Source of the DNA: Bacteroidales bacterium
GTDB taxonomy: Bacteria; Bacteroidota; Bacteroidia; Bacteroidales; UBA7960
NCBI GenBank assembly: GCA_007130545.1
Contig: SLSG01000233.1
Span: 1 to 5,754, forward strand
Length of the DNA stretch: 5,754 nt
Reading direction: 5' to 3'
The notes under the pieces are model-generated. The model saw nothing but the letters and a program-made list of their open reading frames with translations. It searched no databases and was not told where the DNA came from. Position 1 is the first letter of the stretch; each line of letters starts with the position of its first letter. Below are positions 1 to 5,754 of this stretch, one piece after another. The position numbers and the translations under genes were made by a program.

Positions 1-689
1 AGATGGACGAAACACTGGATTTCAAAGTGATCGAGTTCAATAAGGAAAGCAAGAAGATCGTGGTTTCCCATACCAAGGTGTACCAGGAACCCAGGACTTC
101 TGATCGTTCCGGAGAATCCGGAGAAAGAAAATCCCGGGAGAAACCCGCCAATAAGGTGGTCAAGAAAATGAAGGACAGCCTGGAGGTTACCACCCTGGGC
201 GATATCGACGTGCTGGCCAACCTTAAGTCACAGATCGAGAAGACTGAAAAGACGGAACGTACCGCCAAGCTCGAGAAACTGGAAAAGGAGCATGCCAAAA
301 AGCAGGCTGCTGAAGAAGAAGCGAAGCAGGCCGCTGAAAAAGCGGATAAGGTATCTGATAAACCCGCCGATAAACCCGCCGACGAAGCCGCTGCTGAAAC
401 CGCGAGTGAGGCCCCTGTAAGCAAGGAAGAGGAGGCTGAAGAGCCCAAGGCCGAGAAAAAAGAACCCAAGGCAAAGGCTGCACCCGCAAAAAAAACCAAA
501 ACCGCTGCCGCTAAAAAAGCGGATAAGAAAGAGGAAAAAGAGGAAGAGGGGAAAGCGGAAGAGGGGAAAGCAGAAGAGGGGAAAGCAGAAGAGGGGAAAG
601 CAGAAGAGGGGAAAGCAGAAGAGGGGAAAGCAGAAGAGGGGAAAGCCGGTGAGGATACAGGGGAAGAACCTGCAGCGGACAAGGAATAA
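1..689 (+). CDS. rpsA: 30S ribosomal protein S1, C-terminal part (5' end outside window)
   Basis: This is the 3' part of the gene for ribosomal protein S1, which binds mRNA on the 30S subunit and helps start translation; it matters especially in phyla that rarely use Shine-Dalgarno pairing. The reading frame is open to the left edge, so the Met codon at base 3 is almost certainly internal. Residues are numbered here from that Met. Residues 5-27 (LDFKVIEFNKESKKIVVSHT and following) are the last strands of an S1 RNA-binding domain. Residues 60-80, with the core TTLGDIDVLANLKSQIEK, match the usual end of Bacteroidota S1 proteins. About 148 further residues follow: a Glu/Lys/Ala-rich, probably disordered tail with a histone-H1-like stretch (AKAAPAKKTKTAAAKKADKK, residues 157-176) and seven EEGKA repeats (181-215). 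The family assignment is from remembered homologues. The tail is longer than I expect for the family. A terminator follows. Confidence 0.9.
   Translation, partial: MDETLDFKVIEFNKESKKIVVSHTKVYQEPRTSDRSGESGERKSREKPANKVVKKMKDSLEVTTLGDIDVLANLKSQIEKTEKTERTAKLEKLEKEHAKKQAAEEEAKQAAEKADKVSDKPADKPADEAAAETASEAPVSKEEEAEEPKAEKKEPKAKAAPAKKTKTAAAKKADKKEEKEEEGKAEEGKAEEGKAEEGKAEEGKAEEGKAEEGKAGEDTGEEPAADKE
543..647 (+). repeat. Seven tandem 15-base repeats encoding EEGKA within the rpsA tail
   Basis: The unit gaagaggggaaagca occurs seven times head to tail, in frame. Units 2-6 are identical; the first ends in gcg and the last in gcc, so only the wobble base of the Ala codon changes. Each unit encodes Glu-Glu-Gly-Lys-Ala. 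The near-identity at DNA level suggests recent expansion by slippage, and since 15 is a multiple of three, copy-number changes would keep the rpsA frame. A lesser repeat, gataaacccgcc twice, lies upstream at 357-380 and encodes DKPADKPA. Confidence 0.97.
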
Positions 690-717
690 AGGCTTGTCCC
701 AGGTATTTAACAGAGAG

Positions 718-748
718 CCGCTCCTCAATACAGAGGGGCGGTTTTTTT
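718..748 (+). terminator. Rho-independent terminator of rpsA
   Basis: The arms ccgctcctc (718-726) and gaggggcgg (733-741) pair over nine positions with one G-T wobble, around the loop aataca, and seven T residues follow directly (742-748). It starts 29 bases after the rpsA stop. The last bases of the T-tract also form part of the stop codon (747-749, read on the minus strand) of the convergent oxidoreductase gene. On the minus strand the hairpin is not followed by a T-run, so it looks directional, serving rpsA. Confidence 0.88.
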
Positions 749-3701
749 ATTCCCCGCCGGGGTCCTTTAACAACATGTACAGGATTTCTGCCGGGTGACT
801 GGCCTTCCTGCCCGTCCCGTCCAGGATCTGCTGGCGGCAGCTTGTACCCGGTGCCGCGATCAGGGTGTCGGCACCGGCCCGGCGGATGGCGGGAAACAGT
901 TGCAGTTCCCCGATTTCCATGCTGATGGCGTAATGCTCTTTTTCAAAGCCGAAGGAACCGGCCATTCCACAGCAGCCGCATTCGATCGCTTTCACAACTG
1001 CATTCGGGGGCATGGATAAGGCCCTGATGGAGAAGTCCACCGATGACAGCGCCTTTTGATGGCAATGGCCATGCACCAGGATCTCCACCCGCTTTTCCGA
1101 GAAAACGCCGGGATCAATATGTCCCCGGTCAAATTCCCGGCAAAGAAATTCCTCCAGCGTAAGACAATGCCGTGCCAGCTCACGGGAAGCCTCCCGCCAC
1201 CGGGGGGATACCAATGCAGGGTACTCATCCCTGAAGCCCAGGATGGCCGATGGCTCTATCCCGATCACCGGGCTGTCTTCCCCTGCCAGGGGCGCAAAAC
1301 ATGCCACATTCTTGTCCGCCACCCTCCTGGCCTGCTCCAGCAGGCCTTTGGAAATCAGTGCCCTTCCGCTTTGCGGATGCCTGGCAAGGCGTACATGGTA
1401 ACCCAGGCGGTTCAGAAGTAAGATGGTGCGTATTCCGACAAGGCTCTCATTGTAATTGGTAAACTCATCGCAAAACAACCACAGCTGCCGCATGGTCTTC
1501 TTCCCGCCATTGAGCATGCCTGCTTGCCTTTTTGCCCATTTCCTCAGGCTGGTCCGGGACAGGGCAGGCAGGCTGCGCTGCGGTGCAAAACCTGCGACCC
1601 TCCTGATCAGCGGGGCTGTCAGCCATCCCCTGGCCACCAGGTTGAACAAGGGGGGGAACAGGCTTCCCAAACGGTTCATCGTGGTGTATAGTCCGATGAT
1701 CCGCGTGCGGAAGGAGGTCTCTTTGAGTTGGTGGTGCTGGTAAAGGTATTCTGCCTTGTATTTGGCCATGTCTACATTTGAAGGGCATTCTGACCGGCAT
1801 CCTTTGCAGGAGAGGCAGAGTTCGAGCACCTCGAGGACCTCCCGGTGATCGAACGGACTGAGCCGGGGGGAGTGGGTCAGGTATTCCCGCAGGATATTGG
1901 CCCGTCCCCTGGTGGTGGCATCTTCGTTCAGGCTGACATGATAGGATGGGCACATCACCCCGCCTGCCGTGTGCAGCTTTCGGCAGTCCCCGGAGCCATT
2001 GCATTTCTCCACTGCGCGCAGGAATCCCCCGGCCTCGGAAAAATCGAAAAACGGTTTTATCTTCTTCTCTGCAAGTCCGGCCACATACCTCAATCCGTTT
2101 TTCATGGAAGGGGTGTCGGTGATCTTTCCGGGATTGAGCAGTTTTCCCGGGTCCCAGGCGGCTTTCACCTCCTTCAGCAAAGCCGCGTTGTGGACGCCCA
2201 GCACCAGGGGAATGAACTCCCCGCGGAGCCGGCCATCCCCATGCTCTCCACTCAGGGAACCCCGGTACCGCTTTACCAGCATGGCGGTTTCCCTGGCAAT
2301 CTGGTAAAATCGCTCCACATCGGCGGGATTTTTAAGGTTCAATATGGGGCGCAGATGTATCTCCCCGGTTCCGATATGGGCATAATACACGCAAGCCAGG
2401 TTCAGTTTGTCAAGGATCTGCTGCAGTGCCTCCATAAACCCGGGAAGGTCTGCCGGCAACACCGCCATATCCTCGATTACGGCGACTGGCTTGGCGTCTC
2501 CCGGCACATTCGAGAGCAATCCGAGTCCCGCCTTCCTCAGGGCCCAAACCTTGCCGGTATCCGGACCCGAAAGGACGGGAAAATGGTAGCCAAGGCTGCT
2601 TTCACGCATGCTTTTTTCCATTGCCAGGGCCTTTTGAAGGATCTCATCCTGGCTTTGACCAGCAAACTCCACTACCAGGATCGCTCCGGGATCGCCCTGC
2701 AGGAAGAAGCGGTTCTTTTTGTGAGACAAATTGGTTTTGGTGCAGTCGAGTATGACCCGGTCTATCAGCTCCACAGCGACGGGTTCATGCTCCAGGGCCA
2801 GCAGGTTGGCCCTGAATGCTTCCTGCACCGTGTGCAAGTGTACGCACACAAGGGCCGTTTCGGGGGGTGGAAGGGGTACAAGATTCAGTTTGATCTCCAG
2901 AAACAAGGCGAGGGTTCCTTCCGAGCCCGCCAGCAGCCGGCAAAAATTGAAAGGCTCATCCGACTCCGCGAACACGCTGCTATTCATCAGCAGATCCAGC
3001 GCATACCCGGTATTGCGCCGCCTGATCCGGGGATCCGGGTATTCATTCAGGATTTCCTGCCGGTTTTTTTCGTCGGACAGGCTGGTATAGATTTGCCGGT
3101 ACAACTGGTTCTCCAACCGGCTCCCGATGCACTTCCTGCGGAAGGCTTCGTTGTCAAGCGGACCGAAAAGGGCCTCTGAACCATCCGACAACAAAGCATG
3201 GATTTCCAGGGTGTGGTCGCGGGTGCTGCCGTAGACCAGTGAGTGGGCCCCGCAGGCATTGTTGGCCACCATTCCTCCGATCATGCATCGGTTGGAGGTG
3301 GAGGTCTCTGGACCGAAGAACAGGCCGTGGGGCTTCAGGTAGCTGTTCAGGTCATCAAGGATCACCCCCGGCTCTACCCTGACCCATTTTTCCGCCGTGT
3401 TTAGTTCCAGGATCCGGTTCATGTGCCGCGAAAAGTCAAGCACCATCCCGCCTCCAACCACCTGGCCAGCCAGCGAGGTGCCGGCCGTTCGCGGAACGAT
3501 GGACAGTCTGTGTTCGCGGCAGAAAGCCAGAATCTTTTGGAGGTCCTGCCTGGATTTGGGCCTGCATACGGCTTCGGGCACTTCCCGGTAAACAGAGGCA
3601 TCCGTGGCATACAGCAGCCGCCACTTCATGTCATGGAACAAATCCCCGTCCAGCTCCCGGGCTAGCAGTTCAAACGGGAATACGGCAGGAGGCTTCGGCA
3701 T
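747..3701 (-). CDS. ydiJ: FAD-binding and 4Fe-4S oxidoreductase of the YdiJ type, probable D-2-hydroxyglutarate dehydrogenase
   Basis: This 984-residue protein fuses a GlcD/D-lactate-dehydrogenase-like flavoprotein to an iron-sulfur, CCG-type electron-transfer module, as in E. coli YdiJ (about 1,000 residues). The FAD-binding domain covers roughly 40-275, with PRTAGTSLAGQ (70-80) and NNACGAHSLVYGSTRDH (147-163). The FAD-oxidase C-terminal domain covers about 280-530, with HIGTGEIHLRP (442-452) and SGEHGDGRLRGEF (484-496), the usual active-site region. Iron-sulfur cysteines are C567, C573 and C584, then the classic CxxCxxCxxxCP at C629, C632, C635 and C639. The C-terminal part holds GIEPSAILGFRDEYP (814-828), HGHCHQKAL (877-885) and ECGCCGMAGSFGFE (907-920). 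No signal peptide or membrane helix is evident, so it is probably cytoplasmic or peripheral. YdiJ-type enzymes oxidise D-2-hydroxyglutarate to 2-oxoglutarate; that substrate is inferred here, supported by the adjacent HglS-like gene. D-lactate or another 2-hydroxyacid remains possible. The ATG at 3701 has no Shine-Dalgarno. Confidence 0.88.
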   Translation of the reverse strand: MPKPPAVFPFELLARELDGDLFHDMKWRLLYATDASVYREVPEAVCRPKSRQDLQKILAFCREHRLSIVPRTAGTSLAGQVVGGGMVLDFSRHMNRILELNTAEKWVRVEPGVILDDLNSYLKPHGLFFGPETSTSNRCMIGGMVANNACGAHSLVYGSTRDHTLEIHALLSDGSEALFGPLDNEAFRRKCIGSRLENQLYRQIYTSLSDEKNRQEILNEYPDPRIRRRNTGYALDLLMNSSVFAESDEPFNFCRLLAGSEGTLALFLEIKLNLVPLPPPETALVCVHLHTVQEAFRANLLALEHEPVAVELIDRVILDCTKTNLSHKKNRFFLQGDPGAILVVEFAGQSQDEILQKALAMEKSMRESSLGYHFPVLSGPDTGKVWALRKAGLGLLSNVPGDAKPVAVIEDMAVLPADLPGFMEALQQILDKLNLACVYYAHIGTGEIHLRPILNLKNPADVERFYQIARETAMLVKRYRGSLSGEHGDGRLRGEFIPLVLGVHNAALLKEVKAAWDPGKLLNPGKITDTPSMKNGLRYVAGLAEKKIKPFFDFSEAGGFLRAVEKCNGSGDCRKLHTAGGVMCPSYHVSLNEDATTRGRANILREYLTHSPRLSPFDHREVLEVLELCLSCKGCRSECPSNVDMAKYKAEYLYQHHQLKETSFRTRIIGLYTTMNRLGSLFPPLFNLVARGWLTAPLIRRVAGFAPQRSLPALSRTSLRKWAKRQAGMLNGGKKTMRQLWLFCDEFTNYNESLVGIRTILLLNRLGYHVRLARHPQSGRALISKGLLEQARRVADKNVACFAPLAGEDSPVIGIEPSAILGFRDEYPALVSPRWREASRELARHCLTLEEFLCREFDRGHIDPGVFSEKRVEILVHGHCHQKALSSVDFSIRALSMPPNAVVKAIECGCCGMAGSFGFEKEHYAISMEIGELQLFPAIRRAGADTLIAAPGTSCRQQILDGTGRKASHPAEILYMLLKDPGGE

Positions 3702-3784
3702 TTGCGTTGCAGGTGTTTAGATTAAAGATATTGCCAGGTAGACGGCAAGAGGGGCCGCGCAACTACATGCCGCCGTCCGGAGAA
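3702..3784 (-). promoter_or_regulatory. Gap before the oxidoreductase gene with a weak Bacteroidota-type promoter match
   Basis: Read on the minus strand, tatcttta (3730-3723) matches the Bacteroidota -7 consensus TAnnTTTG in all but the last base. A TTG triplet (3748-3746) lies 15 bases further upstream, closer than the usual -33 spacing. The two overlap a small inverted repeat, ttgcc/ggcaa (3731-3748). The 83-base gap is longer than in a tightly coupled operon, so an internal promoter is possible, but the match is weak and could be chance. Confidence 0.2.
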
Positions 3785-4615
3785 TTACATGCCCGGCCCG
3801 GACTCGTCCTTCTTATAAAAATTGGTGCTTTCAAAGATCTTGTCGGCATTGGCGGCAATGAACCCGCTGTAAAGCTTCCCGCTCTTGTCGGGATATCGAA
3901 GCGTGAACTCATAGAAGCAGGCCGGGATCTCATGGATGCCGTCTGAAAATTCAAACGGAATGATTTCCGCCCTGGTGGCTGACTGCTCCAACAGCTCTTC
4001 GGCCGTGCCGTAAATCTCACTGCCGGAAGCCGTATTCATCAGGTAGCCATGCCTTTTTACAAATTCGTTCACCTGCCTGAGGTCCTGAAACCCCTTCAGC
4101 TCATTCACCTTGATTGCAAAATGGTTGGCCCTGTATCCATAGGTGAGGGTCCATGCAGCATATTCGCTTTCCTTACGTAGTCCCTCATACACCGCAAAGG
4201 GCAGTTTTCCCCAGAGGCTTCCCCTGAATACCAGGTCCGGGTCCATATATGCTTCGCGGGGAAGGCTGTCCAGCCTTTCCTTTATCGTGCGCTGCAGGGA
4301 CTCACTGAATCCCTCCATCAGCAGCTGGCTGATGAACACCTTGGGTGCATCCGGATCGCTGCGGTGCTCATAATGCCTGCCCAGCAGTTTCTTGGCCTTG
4401 AAGTCATAAGTTCCCCTGGCCTCATAACCATTGTCGGTGAAGACCCTGGCCACCACATCAATGTCCACGCGCGGGTCATTGAAGGTACGCAGCGCGATGT
4501 GGTCATGGACCACCTGCTCTCCCTCCCGGGTGAACAGGTCATATATCCTTTTTGCCGAAGGATTCTGGGTACTGTAGGCTTCCCAGAAACGGTCAAATAT
4601 TGAATGGATTTCCAT
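3785..4615 (-). CDS. DUF1338 family protein, probable 2-oxoadipate dioxygenase/decarboxylase (HglS-like, short form)
   Basis: This 276-residue protein belongs to the DUF1338 / HglS family of Fe(II) enzymes. Pseudomonas putida HglS converts 2-oxoadipate, with O2, to D-2-hydroxyglutarate during lysine breakdown. As I recall, its metal ligands are His70, His226 and Glu294, with Arg74 holding the substrate. Here HDHIALRTF (37-45) supplies H39 and R43 with the same four-residue spacing; RANHFAIKVNEL (162-173) supplies H165; and ACFYEFTLRYP (232-242) supplies E236. I assign these as the likely triad and substrate arginine by motif position, not alignment. HglS and YdcJ are long forms of roughly 450-460 residues, so this is a short form; its fold appears complete and both ends look natural. 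No signal peptide is seen, so it should be cytoplasmic. It ends 83 bases before the YdiJ-type gene, whose known substrate would be its product. The family is fairly certain; the exact substrate is inferred. Confidence 0.85.
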   Translation of the reverse strand: MEIHSIFDRFWEAYSTQNPSAKRIYDLFTREGEQVVHDHIALRTFNDPRVDIDVVARVFTDNGYEARGTYDFKAKKLLGRHYEHRSDPDAPKVFISQLLMEGFSESLQRTIKERLDSLPREAYMDPDLVFRGSLWGKLPFAVYEGLRKESEYAAWTLTYGYRANHFAIKVNELKGFQDLRQVNEFVKRHGYLMNTASGSEIYGTAEELLEQSATRAEIIPFEFSDGIHEIPACFYEFTLRYPDKSGKLYSGFIAANADKIFESTNFYKKDESGPGM

Positions 4616-4665
4616 ATCTGTTTTTTTAATGGTTTCCCAAATATCGGAATTTTTTCCTGCTGCTG

Positions 4666-5121
4666 TCAGTTTTCACCCGCAGGTTCATCCGGCGGATAAT
4701 GATACAGGCTTCTGAGCATGGCCAGGGTCAATAACGGGAAAACCAATGTGAACACTACCTTGATCCAGGTGGCCGTATAAAGCCCGGAAAGGATAAAAAA
4801 CCAGATCAGTGCAAGAAAAACAATGTCCAGTGTGATTACCAGACTGTTGCCCGGCTCCTTCTTCATCCAGCGGGGATAGGGCAGCGCTTCGTAATTCAGG
4901 GCCTTGGCCTTCAGCAGGCGGTAGGTGATGACCACCCAGGTCACTGGCATGACAAAACCGATGACAAAGCCGGCCAGTCTGAGGTCAAAATACCCAAAGG
5001 AATACAGAAACCCGATGATTGTCTGCCCGAAGAAGGCCACCCTGAAATTGGCCGGATTGCCTACGGAGGCATGGATCAGGGAGGACAGCACGGGATGGAT
5101 GGAAATTTTGTTTTCTGACAT
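4666..5121 (-). CDS. Small integral membrane protein of unknown function
   Basis: I do not recognise this 151-residue protein. It has a polar N-terminus (about residues 1-27) and four probable membrane helices, near 28-44, 48-68, 93-113 and 118-138. A basic hydrophilic loop (about 69-92, with KAKALNYEALPYPRWMKKEP) sits between the two helix pairs, and a short acidic tail follows. By the positive-inside rule that loop should be cytoplasmic, which would put both ends on the cytoplasmic side. There are no conserved His or Cys clusters that would point to heme or metal binding, and no transporter motif I can name. It is the first gene of the minus-strand block, 50 bases before the DUF1338 gene, and its start faces the barrel gene across a 52-base gap. 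The ATG at 5121 is preceded by an AT-rich leader without Shine-Dalgarno. Coding is supported by length, sensible hydrophobicity and gene spacing. Confidence 0.75.
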   Translation of the reverse strand: MSENKISIHPVLSSLIHASVGNPANFRVAFFGQTIIGFLYSFGYFDLRLAGFVIGFVMPVTWVVITYRLLKAKALNYEALPYPRWMKKEPGNSLVITLDIVFLALIWFFILSGLYTATWIKVVFTLVFPLLTLAMLRSLYHYPPDEPAGEN

Positions 5122-5173
5122 ACGCGTTTAACAAAATGCTATATTTACAAGCGAAATTACAAAAACGAAACCA
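5122..5173. promoter_or_regulatory. Divergent intergenic region with probable back-to-back promoters
   Basis: These 52 AT-rich bases separate two divergent starts, so promoters for both should lie in or close to them. On the plus strand tatattta (5140-5147) matches the Bacteroidota -7 consensus TAnnTTTG in seven of eight positions and would place a transcript start about 20 bases before the ATG at 5174. No good TTG -33 element sits at the right distance; the nearest candidate, ttttctg at 5111-5117, is imperfect. I could not find a convincing minus-strand promoter by eye. Confidence 0.4.
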
Positions 5174-5754
5174 ATGAATCTTTGTATCCGGTTGTCAAAA
5201 CATCAATTGGTCCTCCTGACCGCTCTTTTTCTGTTCGTAAAGGCCGCTTATTCAGAAAATCCGTCTGCCGGGCTTCCTGCACCGGAAGGGGACGAGGCCG
5301 TGAAAACCGGCTGGACCTTCGGTGGTCTGCCTGTGGTGGCCTATGATTCAGACCTTGGATTCCAATACGGTGCGCTGGTGAACCTGTTCTATTTCGGGGA
5401 TGGCACCACTTACCCCAAGTACATGCACTCCCTGTTTGCCGAGGTTAGCCGCTTCACCAAGGGGAGCGGCATCAATCGCCTGTTCTACGATTCTGAGTAC
5501 CTGGTCCCCAACATCCGGGTCACCTCCGACCTGAGCTTTTTTACAGACAAAGCCCTTGGCTTTTACGGGTTCAATGGTTACGACGCACCCTATATCTCTG
5601 CTTATGAAGACGAGAGCGATCCGTTGTATATCTCCAGAATGTTTTACCGGCACGAACGGGAAATGTTCCGCTTCACGGCGGATTTCCAGGGGGCCATCAC
5701 CGGACGGGAATTCAGGTGGATCGCAGGCTTCGGTGTTCTTCACAACCGGGTCGG
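5174..5754 (+). CDS. Outer-membrane beta-barrel protein, BamA/TamA (Omp85-like) family, N-terminal part (3' end outside window)
   Basis: An open frame starts at the ATG at 5174 and runs without a stop to the window edge (193 codons visible). Residues 1-27 form a Sec signal peptide: a basic N-region, the hydrophobic core LVLLTALFLFV (12-22), and a probable cleavage after AYS (25-27). After a short linker, GWTFGGLPVVAYDSDLGFQY (46-65) begins a region of alternating aromatic and polar residues typical of outer-membrane strands, including YGALVNLFYFGDG, SLFAEVSRFTKGSG and FRWIAGFGVLHNR. This opening resembles Bacteroidota proteins annotated as BamA/TamA-family or surface-antigen (D15-like) barrels that lack POTRA domains; here the barrel follows the signal peptide directly, so no POTRA is present. 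The family call is from recall of such sequences, and the diagnostic C-terminal strands are not in view. A different outer-membrane barrel is possible. The gene diverges from the small membrane protein gene and shows no functional link to it. Confidence 0.72.
   Translation, partial: MNLCIRLSKHQLVLLTALFLFVKAAYSENPSAGLPAPEGDEAVKTGWTFGGLPVVAYDSDLGFQYGALVNLFYFGDGTTYPKYMHSLFAEVSRFTKGSGINRLFYDSEYLVPNIRVTSDLSFFTDKALGFYGFNGYDAPYISAYEDESDPLYISRMFYRHEREMFRFTADFQGAITGREFRWIAGFGVLHNRV

Noticed and set aside
3..5. ATG at base 3 as the true start of a 228-residue protein
   Set aside because: The sequence right after it is the end of an S1 RNA-binding domain, so the gene must begin upstream of the window.
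543..647. CRISPR-like array
   Set aside because: The units are 15 bases, contiguous with no spacers, and in frame within rpsA.
228..728. Minus-strand open frame with FPLFC repeats and hydrophobic character
   Set aside because: It is the antisense reading of the rpsA tail; the FPLFC repeat merely mirrors the EEGKA-coding repeat.
1845..3179. Long plus-strand open frame (444 codons) opposite the oxidoreductase gene
   Set aside because: It lies wholly antisense to well-conserved FAD and Fe-S domains and its translation shows no recognisable domain. It is explained by the GC-rich codon pattern of the real gene.
3731..3748. Inverted repeat ttgcc/ggcaa as a terminator for the DUF1338 gene
   Set aside because: The stem has only five pairs with an eight-base loop and no T-run follows on the minus strand.
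4646..4656. Small palindrome ggaattttttcc before the DUF1338 gene
   Set aside because: It is a four-pair AT-rich stem in a 50-base gap, too short to support as an operator or terminator.
5348..5743. Minus-strand open frame of 131 codons at the right end
   Set aside because: It is antisense to the signal-peptide and barrel gene that starts at 5174, whose translation is far more protein-like.

Overview
The window looks like a chromosomal segment of a Bacteroidota bacterium with a moderately GC-rich genome. Three things suggest this. The first gene has the characteristic C-terminal end of Bacteroidota ribosomal protein S1. None of the four visible starts has a Shine-Dalgarno sequence; the leaders are AT-rich, as is usual in that phylum. 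The last gene resembles Bacteroidota outer-membrane barrel proteins. I see no RNA gene, CRISPR array, insertion sequence or integration scar.

Layout. Bases 1-689 (+) are the 3' end of rpsA, whose product carries a very long charged tail ending in seven tandem EEGKA repeats; a hairpin plus T-tract follows at 718-748. Facing it is a block of three minus-strand genes read from right to left: a small four-helix membrane protein of unknown role (5121-4666), a short-form DUF1338 / HglS-like protein (4615-3785), and a 984-residue fused FAD / iron-sulfur oxidoreductase of the YdiJ type (3701-747). The gaps are 50 and 83 bases, so the three may be one transcription unit. After a 52-base divergent intergenic region, a plus-strand gene begins at 5174 and runs off the end of the window; it encodes a signal peptide followed by an outer-membrane beta-barrel protein.

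How the genes may work together. The most informative point is the pairing of the DUF1338 protein with the YdiJ-type flavoprotein. In Pseudomonas putida lysine catabolism the DUF1338 enzyme HglS converts 2-oxoadipate to D-2-hydroxyglutarate, and a YdiJ-type enzyme oxidises D-2-hydroxyglutarate to 2-oxoglutarate. Here the two are adjacent and co-oriented, and the DUF1338 protein keeps candidate metal and substrate residues (H39, R43, H165, E236). I infer a compact 2-oxoadipate to 2-oxoglutarate module, possibly the end of a lysine or 2-aminoadipate degradation route. The membrane protein upstream has no clear role in it. The rpsA gene and the barrel gene appear to be unrelated neighbours.
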